From Chryseobacterium oncorhynchi (lineage in GTDB: Bacteria; Bacteroidota; Bacteroidia; Flavobacteriales; Weeksellaceae), in contig NZ_PPEI02000007.1 in NCBI RefSeq assembly GCF_002899895.1, forward strand, positions 1 through 64,000: 64,000 bases of DNA. Reading direction: 5' to 3'. Shown here piece by piece: positions 1 through 8,330 of this stretch. Below the pieces are notes generated by a model. That model had not been told where the DNA came from. It made no database searches and saw only the letters and a program-made list of their open reading frames with translations. Each line of letters starts with the position of its first letter. Positions within the stretch are counted from its first letter, which is position 1. A program made the position numbers and the translations under genes.

Positions 1-628
1 CCTCGTCAAGACCTCTTCCACCCAAAATGAGTTGAGAGATTTCCTTGCCATTTTTGTCGAGTTTGACAACCCATACATCCTTGGAGCCATGTCCCTTGGG
101 TGAGTTCTGGATATTTGCTGCTACAATAAATCCCTGGTCCGTAGTTTGGATCACTGCCCTGGCTTCCTCATCCGAAGAACTTCCCATTGTTTTTTGCCAC
201 AGCTCATCCCCAAATTCATTGATGCGGATGAGCCATACATCTGAACCGCCTTTGGAGTCGTCCTTTTTATCCAATCCTTTGCCTGAATACGAGGTTCCTG
301 CCAAGAGGAATCCTCCATCCTGCGTGGTTACGGTCGTTGAAAGATAATCGTGGTTTTGTCCTGAGAAGTATTTTTCAAAAACCGGTTCTCCTTGTTGGTT
401 CAGTTTTACCAGATGGAAGTCGTAGCCGTTGTTTTGTCTGTTGTTTTGTTGGAGTTTGTCGCCCTGAATGGAGCTTCCCGTAATAAGGTATTGCTGATCG
501 ATGGTGGTGGTCACCTGGCTTAGAAAGTCCTGGGTAGAGGACTTGATGTCCTTTTGCCAGATCACTTCCTGAGCAGATATACCCAGCACAGTGCACAAGG
601 TAAATGCACCGAGATAAATCTTTTTCAT
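1..628 (-). CDS. Secreted repeat protein, 5' part only (cut by window edge)
   Basis: Only the first 209 codons lie in the window; the gene continues past the left edge. The start is the ATG at 626-628, which gives a clean signal peptide ending in GISAQ (residues 1-20). Three copies of a repeat recur with a 60-residue period: TTIDQQYLITGSS (41-53), TTQDGGFLLAGTS (101-113) and QTTDQGFIVAANI (161-173), each followed by a W or V-xx-L/I-N or D-xxG strand. This looks like a beta-propeller-type repeat domain as found in long T9SS-exported proteins, although the sorting domain itself would lie outside the window. Codon use is visibly GC-richer than the neighbours. A TAAATTTG box (minus strand, 671-678) fits its promoter. 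Function unknown; export is well supported, T9SS export is inferred. Confidence 0.75.
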   Translation of the reverse strand, partial: MKKIYLGAFTLCTVLGISAQEVIWQKDIKSSTQDFLSQVTTTIDQQYLITGSSIQGDKLQQNNRQNNGYDFHLVKLNQQGEPVFEKYFSGQNHDYLSTTVTTQDGGFLLAGTSYSGKGLDKKDDSKGGSDVWLIRINEFGDELWQKTMGSSSDEEARAVIQTTDQGFIVAANIQNSPKGHGSKDVWVVKLDKNGKEISQLILGGRGLDE

Positions 629-976
629 TCTTGTATTTTTAAGTTAGTGATTAGTTTTATTATTTTGTCACAAATTTAACTTTTTTTATGACTTTAAACC
701 TTTATTAAAGGGATTTGATATAAAAATAACCTATGAATATATTTTATCATTCCATATTATCTAAACACAAAGATATTTTCATGAAGCGACAAAACATGAC
801 GTATTATTTTCACTATAAAAATAATTGATTATGTAATTATTTTATCACTATAATAAAAAAAACAGACTCTATTATTAGAACACAAACAGCTCCTTTTCAG
901 TATAATCTTAGATGATTTATCTTCTTAGTTTTTGGCCCGGTATTTTCAATATATTCGCTATTATAAATCATAAAAT
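629..976. other. AT-rich intergenic region with divergent starts
   Basis: This 348-bp stretch lies between the start of the left-edge gene (minus) and the start of the gene at 977 (plus). The only element I can support is a minus-strand TAAATTTG box at 671-678 that would serve the left gene. No coding region, RNA gene or strong hairpin was seen. Confidence 0.6.
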
Positions 977-1882
977 ATGAAAAGAAAACTTGTTATATTC
1001 TCTTTATTCATTACTCAAATCATTGATGCACAAAACTTCTCTCAAGATATAAGTTCTTTTACAGATACAGAAGAACACGAAATCACCCAAAATATAAGCA
1101 AGCCTGAACTAAAAAAAACAGAATTCGAAACTAGACAACCCACTGAAGATTTCAAATATACACAGCAAATGGCTTCTCCGATAATCTCAGCAGACAGACT
1201 TTTTGATTTTTCTACTAAGGTTGAAATTAAGTCAATGAATCCTCGCGATAAAATCTACTATATGACCATAAATGCGAGTGATGCCAATAAAAAAAAGACA
1301 TTCACTGCTTACAAAAGACCATTTATGATCAGTAAGACCACTCAGGTTAAAGCCTACGCTGAAAGAAAAGGTGAAAAAAGCTCAGTAACTACAGCCAACT
1401 TCAATAGAAGACCTAATTACTGGAATATCAATACAATTTCAAAAGCTGTTCCTCCATATACAGCCAGCGGGAAGCTTGCATTAATCGACGGAATAAGAGG
1501 TGATATAAACTGGCAAAAAGGTGAATGGCAAGGATATCAGGGGCAAAATTTTGAAACAATTATCGATTTTAAATCTCCCCAACAGCTTACAATATTATCC
1601 TCTACTTATCTTCAGGACAGCAAAGCAGGCATCCTGATACCTAAAAAAGTGGAATATTATGCCTCGATGAATGGAAAAGATTTTATCCTTCTAAAAACAA
1701 TTGATAATGATATTGATCCTAAAGATGAGAAAGTACAAATCAAGGATTTCACCACAGAAATTCTTCCTACAGAAGCACTATATCTTAAAGTAAAAGCCTA
1801 TTACTTTGGGAAACTTCCGAAATCGCATCAGGGAAATGGCGGTGAAACCTATATCTTTATTGATGAAATTTCTGTACAATAA
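977..1882 (+). CDS. Secreted chitobiase C-terminal-like / F5-8 type C-like domain protein
   Basis: A 301-residue exported protein with signal peptide ending near IIDAQ (residues 1-18). Residues about 65-145 resemble the FN3-associated chitobiase/beta-hexosaminidase C-terminal module (short beta strands, the KIYYMTIN and TTQVKAYAERKG segments). Residues about 150-300 resemble the discoidin/F5-8 type C module that follows it (SGKLALIDGIRG, WQGYQGQNFETIIDF, KKVEYYASMNGKDF, YIFIDEISV). In Bacteroidota GH20 hexosaminidases these two modules close the protein, after the catalytic barrel. Here the catalytic domain is absent and the signal peptide is directly in front, so the protein cannot be a hexosaminidase on its own. 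A glycan-binding role or a remnant of a larger enzyme are both possible. It stands alone, with no operon partner. Confidence 0.65.
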   Translation: MKRKLVIFSLFITQIIDAQNFSQDISSFTDTEEHEITQNISKPELKKTEFETRQPTEDFKYTQQMASPIISADRLFDFSTKVEIKSMNPRDKIYYMTINASDANKKKTFTAYKRPFMISKTTQVKAYAERKGEKSSVTTANFNRRPNYWNINTISKAVPPYTASGKLALIDGIRGDINWQKGEWQGYQGQNFETIIDFKSPQQLTILSSTYLQDSKAGILIPKKVEYYASMNGKDFILLKTIDNDIDPKDEKVQIKDFTTEILPTEALYLKVKAYYFGKLPKSHQGNGGETYIFIDEISVQ

Positions 1883-2054
1883 CACAATTATAATCCATGA
1901 AAAAATTATCCGCATGTAGCTGCGTAATGGAAACACCCATCTATGCATGTATGAAAGATAATTCAGTAAAAAAAGAATATTTAATTTTGCTTTTTTACAA
2001 TAAACAAAACATTAACAAAGAAAACAGAGAAGTAATATCTGATTCCTGGTCATA

Positions 2055-2084
2055 AAAAATAGCCTCTTCATATTTGAAGAGGCT
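2055..2084 (-). terminator. Rho-independent terminator of the PhyH-type gene
   Basis: A perfect 10-bp stem (2061-2070 with 2075-2084, arms AGCCTCTTCA and TGAAGAGGCT) with a 4-nt loop. In the minus direction it is followed by a T run (A run on plus at 2054-2059), so it ends the gene at 2107-2829. Confidence 0.85.
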
Positions 2085-2106
2085 ATGTTATAATTTATTC
2101 AATATT

Positions 2107-2829
2107 TTAATTCATTCGTTCAGCCCATTGAAGAACTTCCGGAAGTTCCATATCTGAAAATTCAATATGGATTACTCTTCTTTTCTTTCCGTTGGTAGTT
2201 CTGTTTGAACCATGCAGAGTAAGAGGTTTCATGAGCATAATTCCACCTTTTTCTACATTACAGATCTCTTCTGTTTCTATTGTCCAATCTATGGTTTCCG
2301 GCCTATAAACTCCCTTAAAATGGGATTTTGGAACTACTTTTAAGGCTCCATTATTTTCATCTGTGTCATCTAGATGAATTCTTATGGTATAAATATTTTC
2401 TAAAATATTCAATGGAGGCTGAACGGCAAACTGATTTTGTTTTGTTGTCCAGGGTCCGAAATTGGAGAGTTCCTGTTTTTTATCTACAGAAATGGTCAGA
2501 TCCTGATGATAGGCTACATACCAATTGGATGTTTCAGGTTTATCAAAATAGATGCTTTTTACAACAAAATATTTTTCTCCAAAGATTTCTTTAATGATTC
2601 GTTGAATGTTATTATTAAAGATGAAGTCCTTTATTTCAGGTATTTCCTTTAAGAACTGTCTTATCGCAAACAGATCTTCAGATTTCCTGAAATTTTCCCG
2701 TGAAGTATCTATACCATTCAAAACACTGATTATTTTTTCTACTTCATCGGCAGAAAAAACATCATTTATAATGGAAAAGCCATATTCAAGAATATGGCTT
2801 TTATAAGTTTCTAAGTTTTTTAAACTCAT
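2107..2829 (-). CDS. Phytanoyl-CoA dioxygenase (PhyH) family protein
   Basis: A 240-residue cytosolic protein of the Fe(II)/2-oxoglutarate-dependent PhyH family. The iron-binding triad is visible as His108-x-Asp110 (YHQDLTISV) and His206 (LTLHGSNRT), and Arg218 is placed to hold 2-oxoglutarate. The IHLDDTDENNGALKVVPKSH segment (151-170) is a family hallmark. The natural substrate cannot be read from the sequence; family members hydroxylate lipids, amino acids or secondary metabolites. The gene lies 6 bp downstream of the symporter gene on the same strand, so the two are probably co-transcribed and the substrate may be something the symporter imports, which is inference. A strong terminator follows the stop codon. 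Confidence 0.8.
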   Translation of the reverse strand: MSLKNLETYKSHILEYGFSIINDVFSADEVEKIISVLNGIDTSRENFRKSEDLFAIRQFLKEIPEIKDFIFNNNIQRIIKEIFGEKYFVVKSIYFDKPETSNWYVAYHQDLTISVDKKQELSNFGPWTTKQNQFAVQPPLNILENIYTIRIHLDDTDENNGALKVVPKSHFKGVYRPETIDWTIETEEICNVEKGGIMLMKPLTLHGSNRTTNGKKRRVIHIEFSDMELPEVLQWAERMN

Positions 2830-2835
2830 TATAAT

Positions 2836-4086
2836 TTAAATTTTGTCTAGAGGTTCGGTTAATTGTCCCTCCCACTTCGATACTGCAGAAGTAGCCAGTG
2901 TATTTCCTAACACGTTAGTCATACTTCTTCCCATATCACAGAAATGGTCAATTGGCAGAATTAAAGCGATTCCTTCCGGTGGAATTCCGAACATGGAACA
3001 AGTTGCTACAATAATTACCAGTGAAGCTCTTGGAACTCCCGCAATTCCCTTAGAGGTAAGCATTAATACCAAAAGCATAGTGATTTGCTGTCCGATAGTC
3101 ATTTCAATACCGTAGATCTGTGCAATGAAGATAGAAGCAAACGTCATATACATCATACTTCCATCCAGGTTGAAAGAGTATCCTAAAGGTAAAATAAAAG
3201 ATACTACTCTACTGTTACACCCGAATTTTTCAAGCTCTTCCACCAATTTCGGGAATACAGCTTCTGAACTGGTTGTAGAGAAAGCAATTAATAATGGTTC
3301 TTTAATTCTTTTTAATAAATCAAATAAACGGTTTCCTAAGATGAAGTATCCGACCAATAAAAGCACTAGCCAAAGTACACCAAGTGCGAAGAAGAAGTCT
3401 CTTAGATAGATAGCATATACTTTAAATATTTCAAAACCATTGGTAGCCACTACAGCTGCAATAGCTCCCAATACCCCAAGCGGAGCAAACCACATGATAT
3501 ATCCTACCATTTTAAGGATCCCATGAGCCATAATATCGAAAAGTTTAACAACAGGCTTAGAATATTCTTCACCTAAATTAGCCAAAGCCACTCCAAACAT
3601 GATAGCAAATACTACAATCTGTAATACTTCATTTGTAGCAAAAGCTTCAAATAAACTTTTAGGGATCATATGCTTTACAAAGTCTTCCAGAGAAAAACTC
3701 TTACTGCTTTTAAGAAGTTCATCAGCAGAAGCAACATCCTGAATAGGTAATTTGGTAACATGTCCCGGCTCTAGCCAGTTCACAAGTATCAATCCTATAA
3801 AAAGGGAAATCAAAGAAGCTGAAATGAACCAAAGCATTGCCTTTGTTCCTACCCTTCCAATCATTTTAATGTCGCTCATTTTAGCAATCCCCACTACCAG
3901 GGTAGTAAAAACCAAAGGCGCAATAATCATCTGTACCAATCTGATAAAAACAGTTCCAAGTAGTTTTATATTCTTGGAAAAGGGTTCTGCACTTTCAGGA
4001 TATTGCACGTGTACAATTCCTCCAATCCCTACTCCCAGGATAAGCGCAATGATAATTGCTATAAAAAGTTTATTCTGTCCTTTCAT
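2836..4086 (-). CDS. Dicarboxylate/amino acid:cation symporter (DAACS, SLC1-like)
   Basis: A 416-residue inner-membrane transporter of the Glt/DctA family, which imports C4-dicarboxylates, glutamate or aspartate with Na+ or H+. Eight transmembrane segments and two re-entrant loops fit the sequence: the serine-rich hairpin loop AFSTTSSEAVFP, the NLDGSMMYM segment of TM7, the second hairpin SKGIAGVPRASLV, and the TM8 DHFCDMGRSMTNVLGN motif with the substrate-binding Asp, Arg and Asn. Length is typical. Substrate choice between glutamate and dicarboxylates is not decidable by eye. It is the first gene of a two-gene unit with the PhyH-type gene. A TATATTTG box (4106-4113, minus) lies about 20 bp upstream of the ATG. 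Confidence 0.9.
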   Translation of the reverse strand: MKGQNKLFIAIIIALILGVGIGGIVHVQYPESAEPFSKNIKLLGTVFIRLVQMIIAPLVFTTLVVGIAKMSDIKMIGRVGTKAMLWFISASLISLFIGLILVNWLEPGHVTKLPIQDVASADELLKSSKSFSLEDFVKHMIPKSLFEAFATNEVLQIVVFAIMFGVALANLGEEYSKPVVKLFDIMAHGILKMVGYIMWFAPLGVLGAIAAVVATNGFEIFKVYAIYLRDFFFALGVLWLVLLLVGYFILGNRLFDLLKRIKEPLLIAFSTTSSEAVFPKLVEELEKFGCNSRVVSFILPLGYSFNLDGSMMYMTFASIFIAQIYGIEMTIGQQITMLLVLMLTSKGIAGVPRASLVIIVATCSMFGIPPEGIALILPIDHFCDMGRSMTNVLGNTLATSAVSKWEGQLTEPLDKI

Positions 4087-4105
4087 ATATATAGTTCAAT
4101 TTGCG

Positions 4106-4113
4106 CAAATATA
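4106..4113 (-). promoter_or_regulatory. Bacteroidota -7 box of the symporter gene
   Basis: An exact match to the Bacteroidota -7 consensus TAnnTTTG (TATATTTG on the minus strand), 20 bp upstream of the ATG at 4086. No clear TTG -33 box at the usual distance, so moderate confidence. Confidence 0.5.
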
Positions 4114-4248
4114 ATGGTTTTTGAATTGGCAGTATATTTTATTCTAAACACGTTAAGGCCATATTAATTTTTTGAAACATAAAAATTAAATCACTGATTC
4201 AGAAAATATTGTAAAAAATTTAAGAAACATTTATTGATTTTTTATTCT

Positions 4249-4276
4249 TTTGGTACAAATTTTATTATTACATTTG
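4249..4276 (+). promoter_or_regulatory. Promoter of the BON gene pair
   Basis: A TTTG element (4249-4252) and an exact TACATTTG -7 box (4269-4276) are separated by 16 bp, close to the usual Bacteroidota spacing. The ATG of the BON lipoprotein follows 33 bp later. Confidence 0.6.
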
Positions 4277-4308
4277 ATTGTATAACAACATTAAAATAAA
4301 TATACAAT

Positions 4309-4797
4309 ATGAAAAAAACTATCGCAATGGCTGCATTAGCTGTAGCTGTATCTTTCGGGGCAGTTTCTTGTAAAAAGAAAATTTCTGATGCTGATCTTCA
4401 GACCCAAGCTACAACTGTAGTAACTTCTAATCCCAATGCTTCTGTTGAAGTAAAAGAAGGTGTGGCTCACTTAAGCGGAACTTTCGTTGATCAACAATCT
4501 AAAGATGCAATGATTGCACAATTAAAAGCAATCACCGGAGTAAAGGATGTAATGGATATGTCTAAAGTTGAGGCAGCTCCTGTTGTTGCTCCTGTAGAAA
4601 CTAAATCTGCAGTAGATCCTGCTATTCAGAAAAAAGTTCAGGATGCTGTTAAAGATTTCCCTACTGTAAAAGTAGAAGTAGTAAATAACGAGCTTACTCT
4701 TACAGGAAATGTTTCTCAGGAACAAGCTAAAAAAATTAAGCAGTCTGTAGACGCTTTAAAAGTAGGTAAAGTAAAATATAACTACACTGTAAAATAA
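4309..4797 (+). CDS. BON-domain lipoprotein
   Basis: A 162-residue lipoprotein. The N-terminal signal ends in a lipobox (GAVSC, Cys21 as the lipidation site). Two BON domains follow, about residues 28-84 and 105-160, each with the alternating helix and V-V-pattern strands ending in a GxV-like turn (SVEVKEGVAHLSGTF; VKVEVVNNELTLTGNV). A linker rich in Ala, Pro and Val joins them. BON proteins such as OsmY bind membranes and respond to osmotic or envelope stress. It sits 10 bp upstream of a second BON-type gene with shared promoter and terminator, so the two form an operon, probably acting at the envelope. It is a clear family member; the specific role is unknown. Confidence 0.8.
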   Translation: MKKTIAMAALAVAVSFGAVSCKKKISDADLQTQATTVVTSNPNASVEVKEGVAHLSGTFVDQQSKDAMIAQLKAITGVKDVMDMSKVEAAPVVAPVETKSAVDPAIQKKVQDAVKDFPTVKVEVVNNELTLTGNVSQEQAKKIKQSVDALKVGKVKYNYTVK

Positions 4798-4807
4798 TTA
4801 AATTAAG

Positions 4808-5227
4808 ATGAGTACATTACAAGATAAATATTCAAGCGTAGTTTCAGCGGCTCAGTCTGCTGGAATTTCAAATCTTCAAGTTCAGGAACAAGACGGAATT
4901 TTATATGTTTCTGGTGGTGCTTCCAATTCTGCAGCAAAAGATGCTGTTTGGAATGCTTTAGGTGCTATTGATTCTACTTATTCTGCTTCAGATATCAATA
5001 TTGATGTACAGGTAGAAGGACTTGCTTCAGGAGCTTCTTTAACTGTAGCTACAGAAGATTCTAACCTAAACATCAGACAGGAACCGTCTACGGAAGCTGC
5101 TGTTGTAGGTAAAGCTGCAAAAGGTTCTTCAGTAACTTTAATTGAACAAACTTCTGATGACTGGTGGAAAGTAAAAAATGCTGACGGACAGGAAGGATAT
5201 GCTTATTCAAGATATTTGAAAGCATAA
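4808..5227 (+). CDS. BON-like plus bacterial SH3 domain protein
   Basis: 139 residues with no signal peptide. Residues about 5-70 read as a BON-like fold (SNLQVQEQDGILYVSGGA, DINIDVQVEG). Residues about 77-139 form an SH3b domain of the SH3_3 type (LNIRQEPSTEAAVVGKAAKG, DDWWKVKNADGQEGYAYSRYL). The architecture recalls the BON-LysM protein YgaU/Kbp, with SH3b taking the place of LysM. It follows the BON lipoprotein by 10 bp and ends before a strong terminator. SH3b domains usually bind cell-wall peptides, but the lack of any export signal makes a periplasmic role uncertain. Confidence 0.7.
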   Translation: MSTLQDKYSSVVSAAQSAGISNLQVQEQDGILYVSGGASNSAAKDAVWNALGAIDSTYSASDINIDVQVEGLASGASLTVATEDSNLNIRQEPSTEAAVVGKAAKGSSVTLIEQTSDDWWKVKNADGQEGYAYSRYLKA

Positions 5228-5264
5228 TTTCATAAAAAAAATAATTTTTGAAATATTTTTGAAG

Positions 5265-5298
5265 AAACATCTCCACATGGAGATGTTTTTTTATTTTT
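5265..5298 (+). terminator. Terminator of the BON operon
   Basis: A perfect 10-bp stem (5265-5274 with 5279-5288, AAACATCTCC and its complement), a 4-nt ACAT loop and a long T run to about 5298. Because it covers the first possible start of the next reading frame (5259), that frame must begin downstream, at 5319. Confidence 0.9.
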
Positions 5299-5318
5299 AC
5301 CGCTTTGAAAAGAACTTA

Positions 5319-8036
5319 ATGAAGAAAATTATTCTGCTGCTGACCTTGATATTCAATATCCTGATTATCAATGCTCAGAAATTGCATATAGATGGAAAAG
5401 TATCTGATTTTGAAAAGAAACCTCTGGAAAATGTCACAGTATATCTTTTAAAACAAAAAGACTCCACCATTGTCAATTACACTGCCACCAATAAAGAAGG
5501 TAAATTTTCTTTGAAAATTGATGAAGTGAAAGAGCCATCTATATTAAAAATTGATGCTGAAAAATTATCGTATTCAAAAGCATTCGAAAAAATAGAACAA
5601 TCATTATCCCTTGGAGATATAGAGCTTAGCAAAAAAGAAGTGATTACTATCGATGAGGTAAAAATCACTGTTTCTCCTGTAAAGGTAAAGAATGACACCA
5701 TAGAATTCAATGCAGCAGCCATTAAGGTACGCCCTGATAGTAAAATTGAGGAACTTTTGAAACAAATTCCCGGTGTAGAGATTGGCAATGATGGAAAAAT
5801 CACAGCCAACGGGAAAGAAGTAGATCAAATCATGGTTAATGGAAAACCATTCTTTGATAAAGATGGTAAAATCGCCCTGCAAAACCTCCCTGCTGACATT
5901 ATTAAAAACATCCAGTTTACTACAACCAAAACAAAGGAGGAAGAACTGAGCGGAAAGCCTCCAAAATCTCAAAATACAACTATTAATTTTAATATTGATG
6001 AGAAGAAAAACAAAGGTCTTCTTTCAAGGCTCACGGTTGGCTACGGATCAGATAAACGGTATGAGGGAAGTGGATTGCTAAGTTATTTTAAAGGAGATGC
6101 CAAAGTAAGTCTATTGGCCTCTTCCAATAATATTAATTCGAAAAGTATTTCTGCGGATGATGTCTTTGATAATATGGGACGTGGCAGAGGTTCAGGAACA
6201 CAAAACAGCAGTAGTGGAATTCAGAGATCGACTACTATTGGGCTTAATTATAATGATAAACTCGGAAATGATGCAGATCTCGATAACCTCAGCCTAAAAT
6301 ATTCAAAATCTGAGACAGAAACCCGTTCCAAGGTTTCAAGAACTACACTTCTTCCGGATTATACGCTAAAGACGAACTCTGAAAGTAATGGTAATAATGA
6401 GTCGAAACAATATAGCTTTGAAACTTCAGCAAGAATAAAATTGGACTCAATGACCAACATTTATATAATGCCCTCTTTTTCAAAGTCTGAGAACTTCAGT
6501 TTCAACAGATCAGCATCTTCCACTTTAAGAGATGATAAGCTCTTGAACGAAAGTACATCTTCCAGCCAAACCAACGGAGAAAGCAATACATTCGCCCCTA
6601 ATATTTATTTTACCAAAAATCTAAAGAAAAAAGGACGATCAATATCTGCTAACATCAACAGTTCAATCTCTGAAACAAAAAATGATAATATCAATCAGTC
6701 CCAAAATACATTTTACAAGGAATCTGATATTACCACAGACAATAGAAATCAATTACAAAAAACACGCGGACAAACCAGCAATTATACTTTCAGCGCCTTA
6801 TATACAGAACCTATTTCGGATTCTGCAATGGTAAACTTTGGATTGCAATATAACTCAAAATTATCCAGTGATATAAGGAATTTCAGTGATTTTGATCCTG
6901 CTACCGGACAATATTCTCAATATAATACACGTCTTTCTAACAGTATGGACCAAAAGATCAATCAGCTTTCGCCAGAACTGTCTTTTTTCCTTTACAAAAA
7001 GAAATTCAACGCCTGGAGTACTGTTAATTTTGATATTTCAGATATGAAAGTAAATTCTGTGTTCAATGGGCAGCTATATGATCTTCAGAAAAGTTTTTTC
7101 CTACCCAGATATACAGTTAATTTTCAGTACGTTTTTTCGGACCGCAAAAGGTTAACCTTAATGAATTCTTCCAACTTTAATATTCCTGATGCAGAAAAAT
7201 TAATTCCTTATAGGGATGAATCTGACCCGTTAATTACCTATACCGGAAATCCTGATCTAAAAAACACATGGACAAACAGTAGCAATATTTCCTTTAGCAG
7301 CTTTAATATTGTAAATAATTTCAGCTATTATATTAATACAGGGTTTACCTATAGAAATAATGATATTACACAATATTCTCAATATGACAGCTCCGGAAAA
7401 CAGATTGTAACCTACAGCAATATAAGTGGAAATAAAAATTTCAATCTCAGTTCAGGCTTAACCAAGACTTTTAAATGGAAAGACAATAAATTCAGTATTA
7501 ATCCAAGATTCAGCATGAGTTATACTTACAACAACGGTTTTATCAATGGACAGCTATTTAAAAGTAATTCATACAACTTCAATCCGGGACTGAATCTTAG
7601 CTATGAGATCAAGGATAAACTTACGATAAAACCATCCTATAAATTGGGATACAGCTTTTCAAACTACTCCAATTACAGGGTAGACAATGTGAATACAGCC
7701 AATCAATCTCTAAAACTGGAACTTACCAACTATCTGTTTCAAAGCAAATTTGTCTTTGGTAATGATTTTGAATACAACACCAATTCTAACATTGCCCCCG
7801 GTTTCAAAAAGGATTTTTACTTCTGGAATACCAGCTTAGGATATTCATTCTACAATAAACAGTTTACCGCTAAAGTAAAGGTTTATGATGTATTAAATCA
7901 AAATCAGAGTGTAAGAAGAACCATTACAGATTCTTATTTTGAAGACCGTGAAGACTTAATTCTAAAGCGATATATTATGTTTTCTCTTAGTATGAAGCTT
8001 AATAAGTTTGCGGGCAAAAAATCGAAGAAAAAATAA
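5319..8036 (+). CDS. Outer-membrane beta-barrel protein with carboxypeptidase-like regulatory N-domain
   Basis: 905 residues from the ATG at 5319, which starts directly on a signal peptide (MKKIILLLTLIFNILIINAQ); the frame is open back to 5259 but that part lies in a terminator. Residues about 22-105 form a CarboxypepD_reg-like domain (GKVSDFEKKPLENVTVYLLKQ). A plug-like region follows (about 125-225, RPDSKIEELLKQIPGVEIG, NGKPFFDKD). The rest is a long beta-barrel of alternating aromatic strands, of the outer-membrane beta-barrel family 3 type, related to TonB-dependent receptors. No obvious TonB box is seen, so transport of a ligand is unproven. It ends with a Lys-rich tail (FAGKKSKKK). It is monocistronic. 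Confidence 0.8.
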   Translation: MKKIILLLTLIFNILIINAQKLHIDGKVSDFEKKPLENVTVYLLKQKDSTIVNYTATNKEGKFSLKIDEVKEPSILKIDAEKLSYSKAFEKIEQSLSLGDIELSKKEVITIDEVKITVSPVKVKNDTIEFNAAAIKVRPDSKIEELLKQIPGVEIGNDGKITANGKEVDQIMVNGKPFFDKDGKIALQNLPADIIKNIQFTTTKTKEEELSGKPPKSQNTTINFNIDEKKNKGLLSRLTVGYGSDKRYEGSGLLSYFKGDAKVSLLASSNNINSKSISADDVFDNMGRGRGSGTQNSSSGIQRSTTIGLNYNDKLGNDADLDNLSLKYSKSETETRSKVSRTTLLPDYTLKTNSESNGNNESKQYSFETSARIKLDSMTNIYIMPSFSKSENFSFNRSASSTLRDDKLLNESTSSSQTNGESNTFAPNIYFTKNLKKKGRSISANINSSISETKNDNINQSQNTFYKESDITTDNRNQLQKTRGQTSNYTFSALYTEPISDSAMVNFGLQYNSKLSSDIRNFSDFDPATGQYSQYNTRLSNSMDQKINQLSPELSFFLYKKKFNAWSTVNFDISDMKVNSVFNGQLYDLQKSFFLPRYTVNFQYVFSDRKRLTLMNSSNFNIPDAEKLIPYRDESDPLITYTGNPDLKNTWTNSSNISFSSFNIVNNFSYYINTGFTYRNNDITQYSQYDSSGKQIVTYSNISGNKNFNLSSGLTKTFKWKDNKFSINPRFSMSYTYNNGFINGQLFKSNSYNFNPGLNLSYEIKDKLTIKPSYKLGYSFSNYSNYRVDNVNTANQSLKLELTNYLFQSKFVFGNDFEYNTNSNIAPGFKKDFYFWNTSLGYSFYNKQFTAKVKVYDVLNQNQSVRRTITDSYFEDREDLILKRYIMFSLSMKLNKFAGKKSKKK

Positions 8037-8330
8037 ACATTACACTTATATTGTAAAGTCACAAAAATATTTTAAACACTTAAGCTATTTTTAAGTGACC
8101 AATAAATTTTTAAAAAGTACACTTAAGATTTTTACTAATCTCTCATTTGGAAAGGGCAAAGACTTCCATTAATAAATCCTGTGACCTGACATAGTGTTTT
8201 TTAACCATTTATCTATAACTCTTCATTATCAATAATAAAAAACTAAAACAAATTCATTTTAAAGGAAGATTCTCATTATAAAATACAATAACAGTGTTTT
8301 TTATTTTTAAATTAGCCTCAAATTTTACTT

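Noticed and set aside
45-347. A 100-codon plus-strand frame at the left edge
   Set aside because: It lies opposite the open minus-strand gene, which has a signal peptide and a clear 60-residue repeat.
1897-2055. A 52-codon frame starting MKKLSACSCV between the chitobiase-tail gene and the PhyH gene
   Set aside because: No promoter, no recognisable motif, and it ends inside the PhyH terminator region. Most likely chance.
2328-2806. Several plus-strand frames opposite the PhyH gene
   Set aside because: They have no family motifs and lie antisense to a well-supported gene.
5259-5318. Upstream extension of the beta-barrel gene to 5259
   Set aside because: The segment is the hairpin and T run of the BON operon terminator; the signal peptide begins at 5319.
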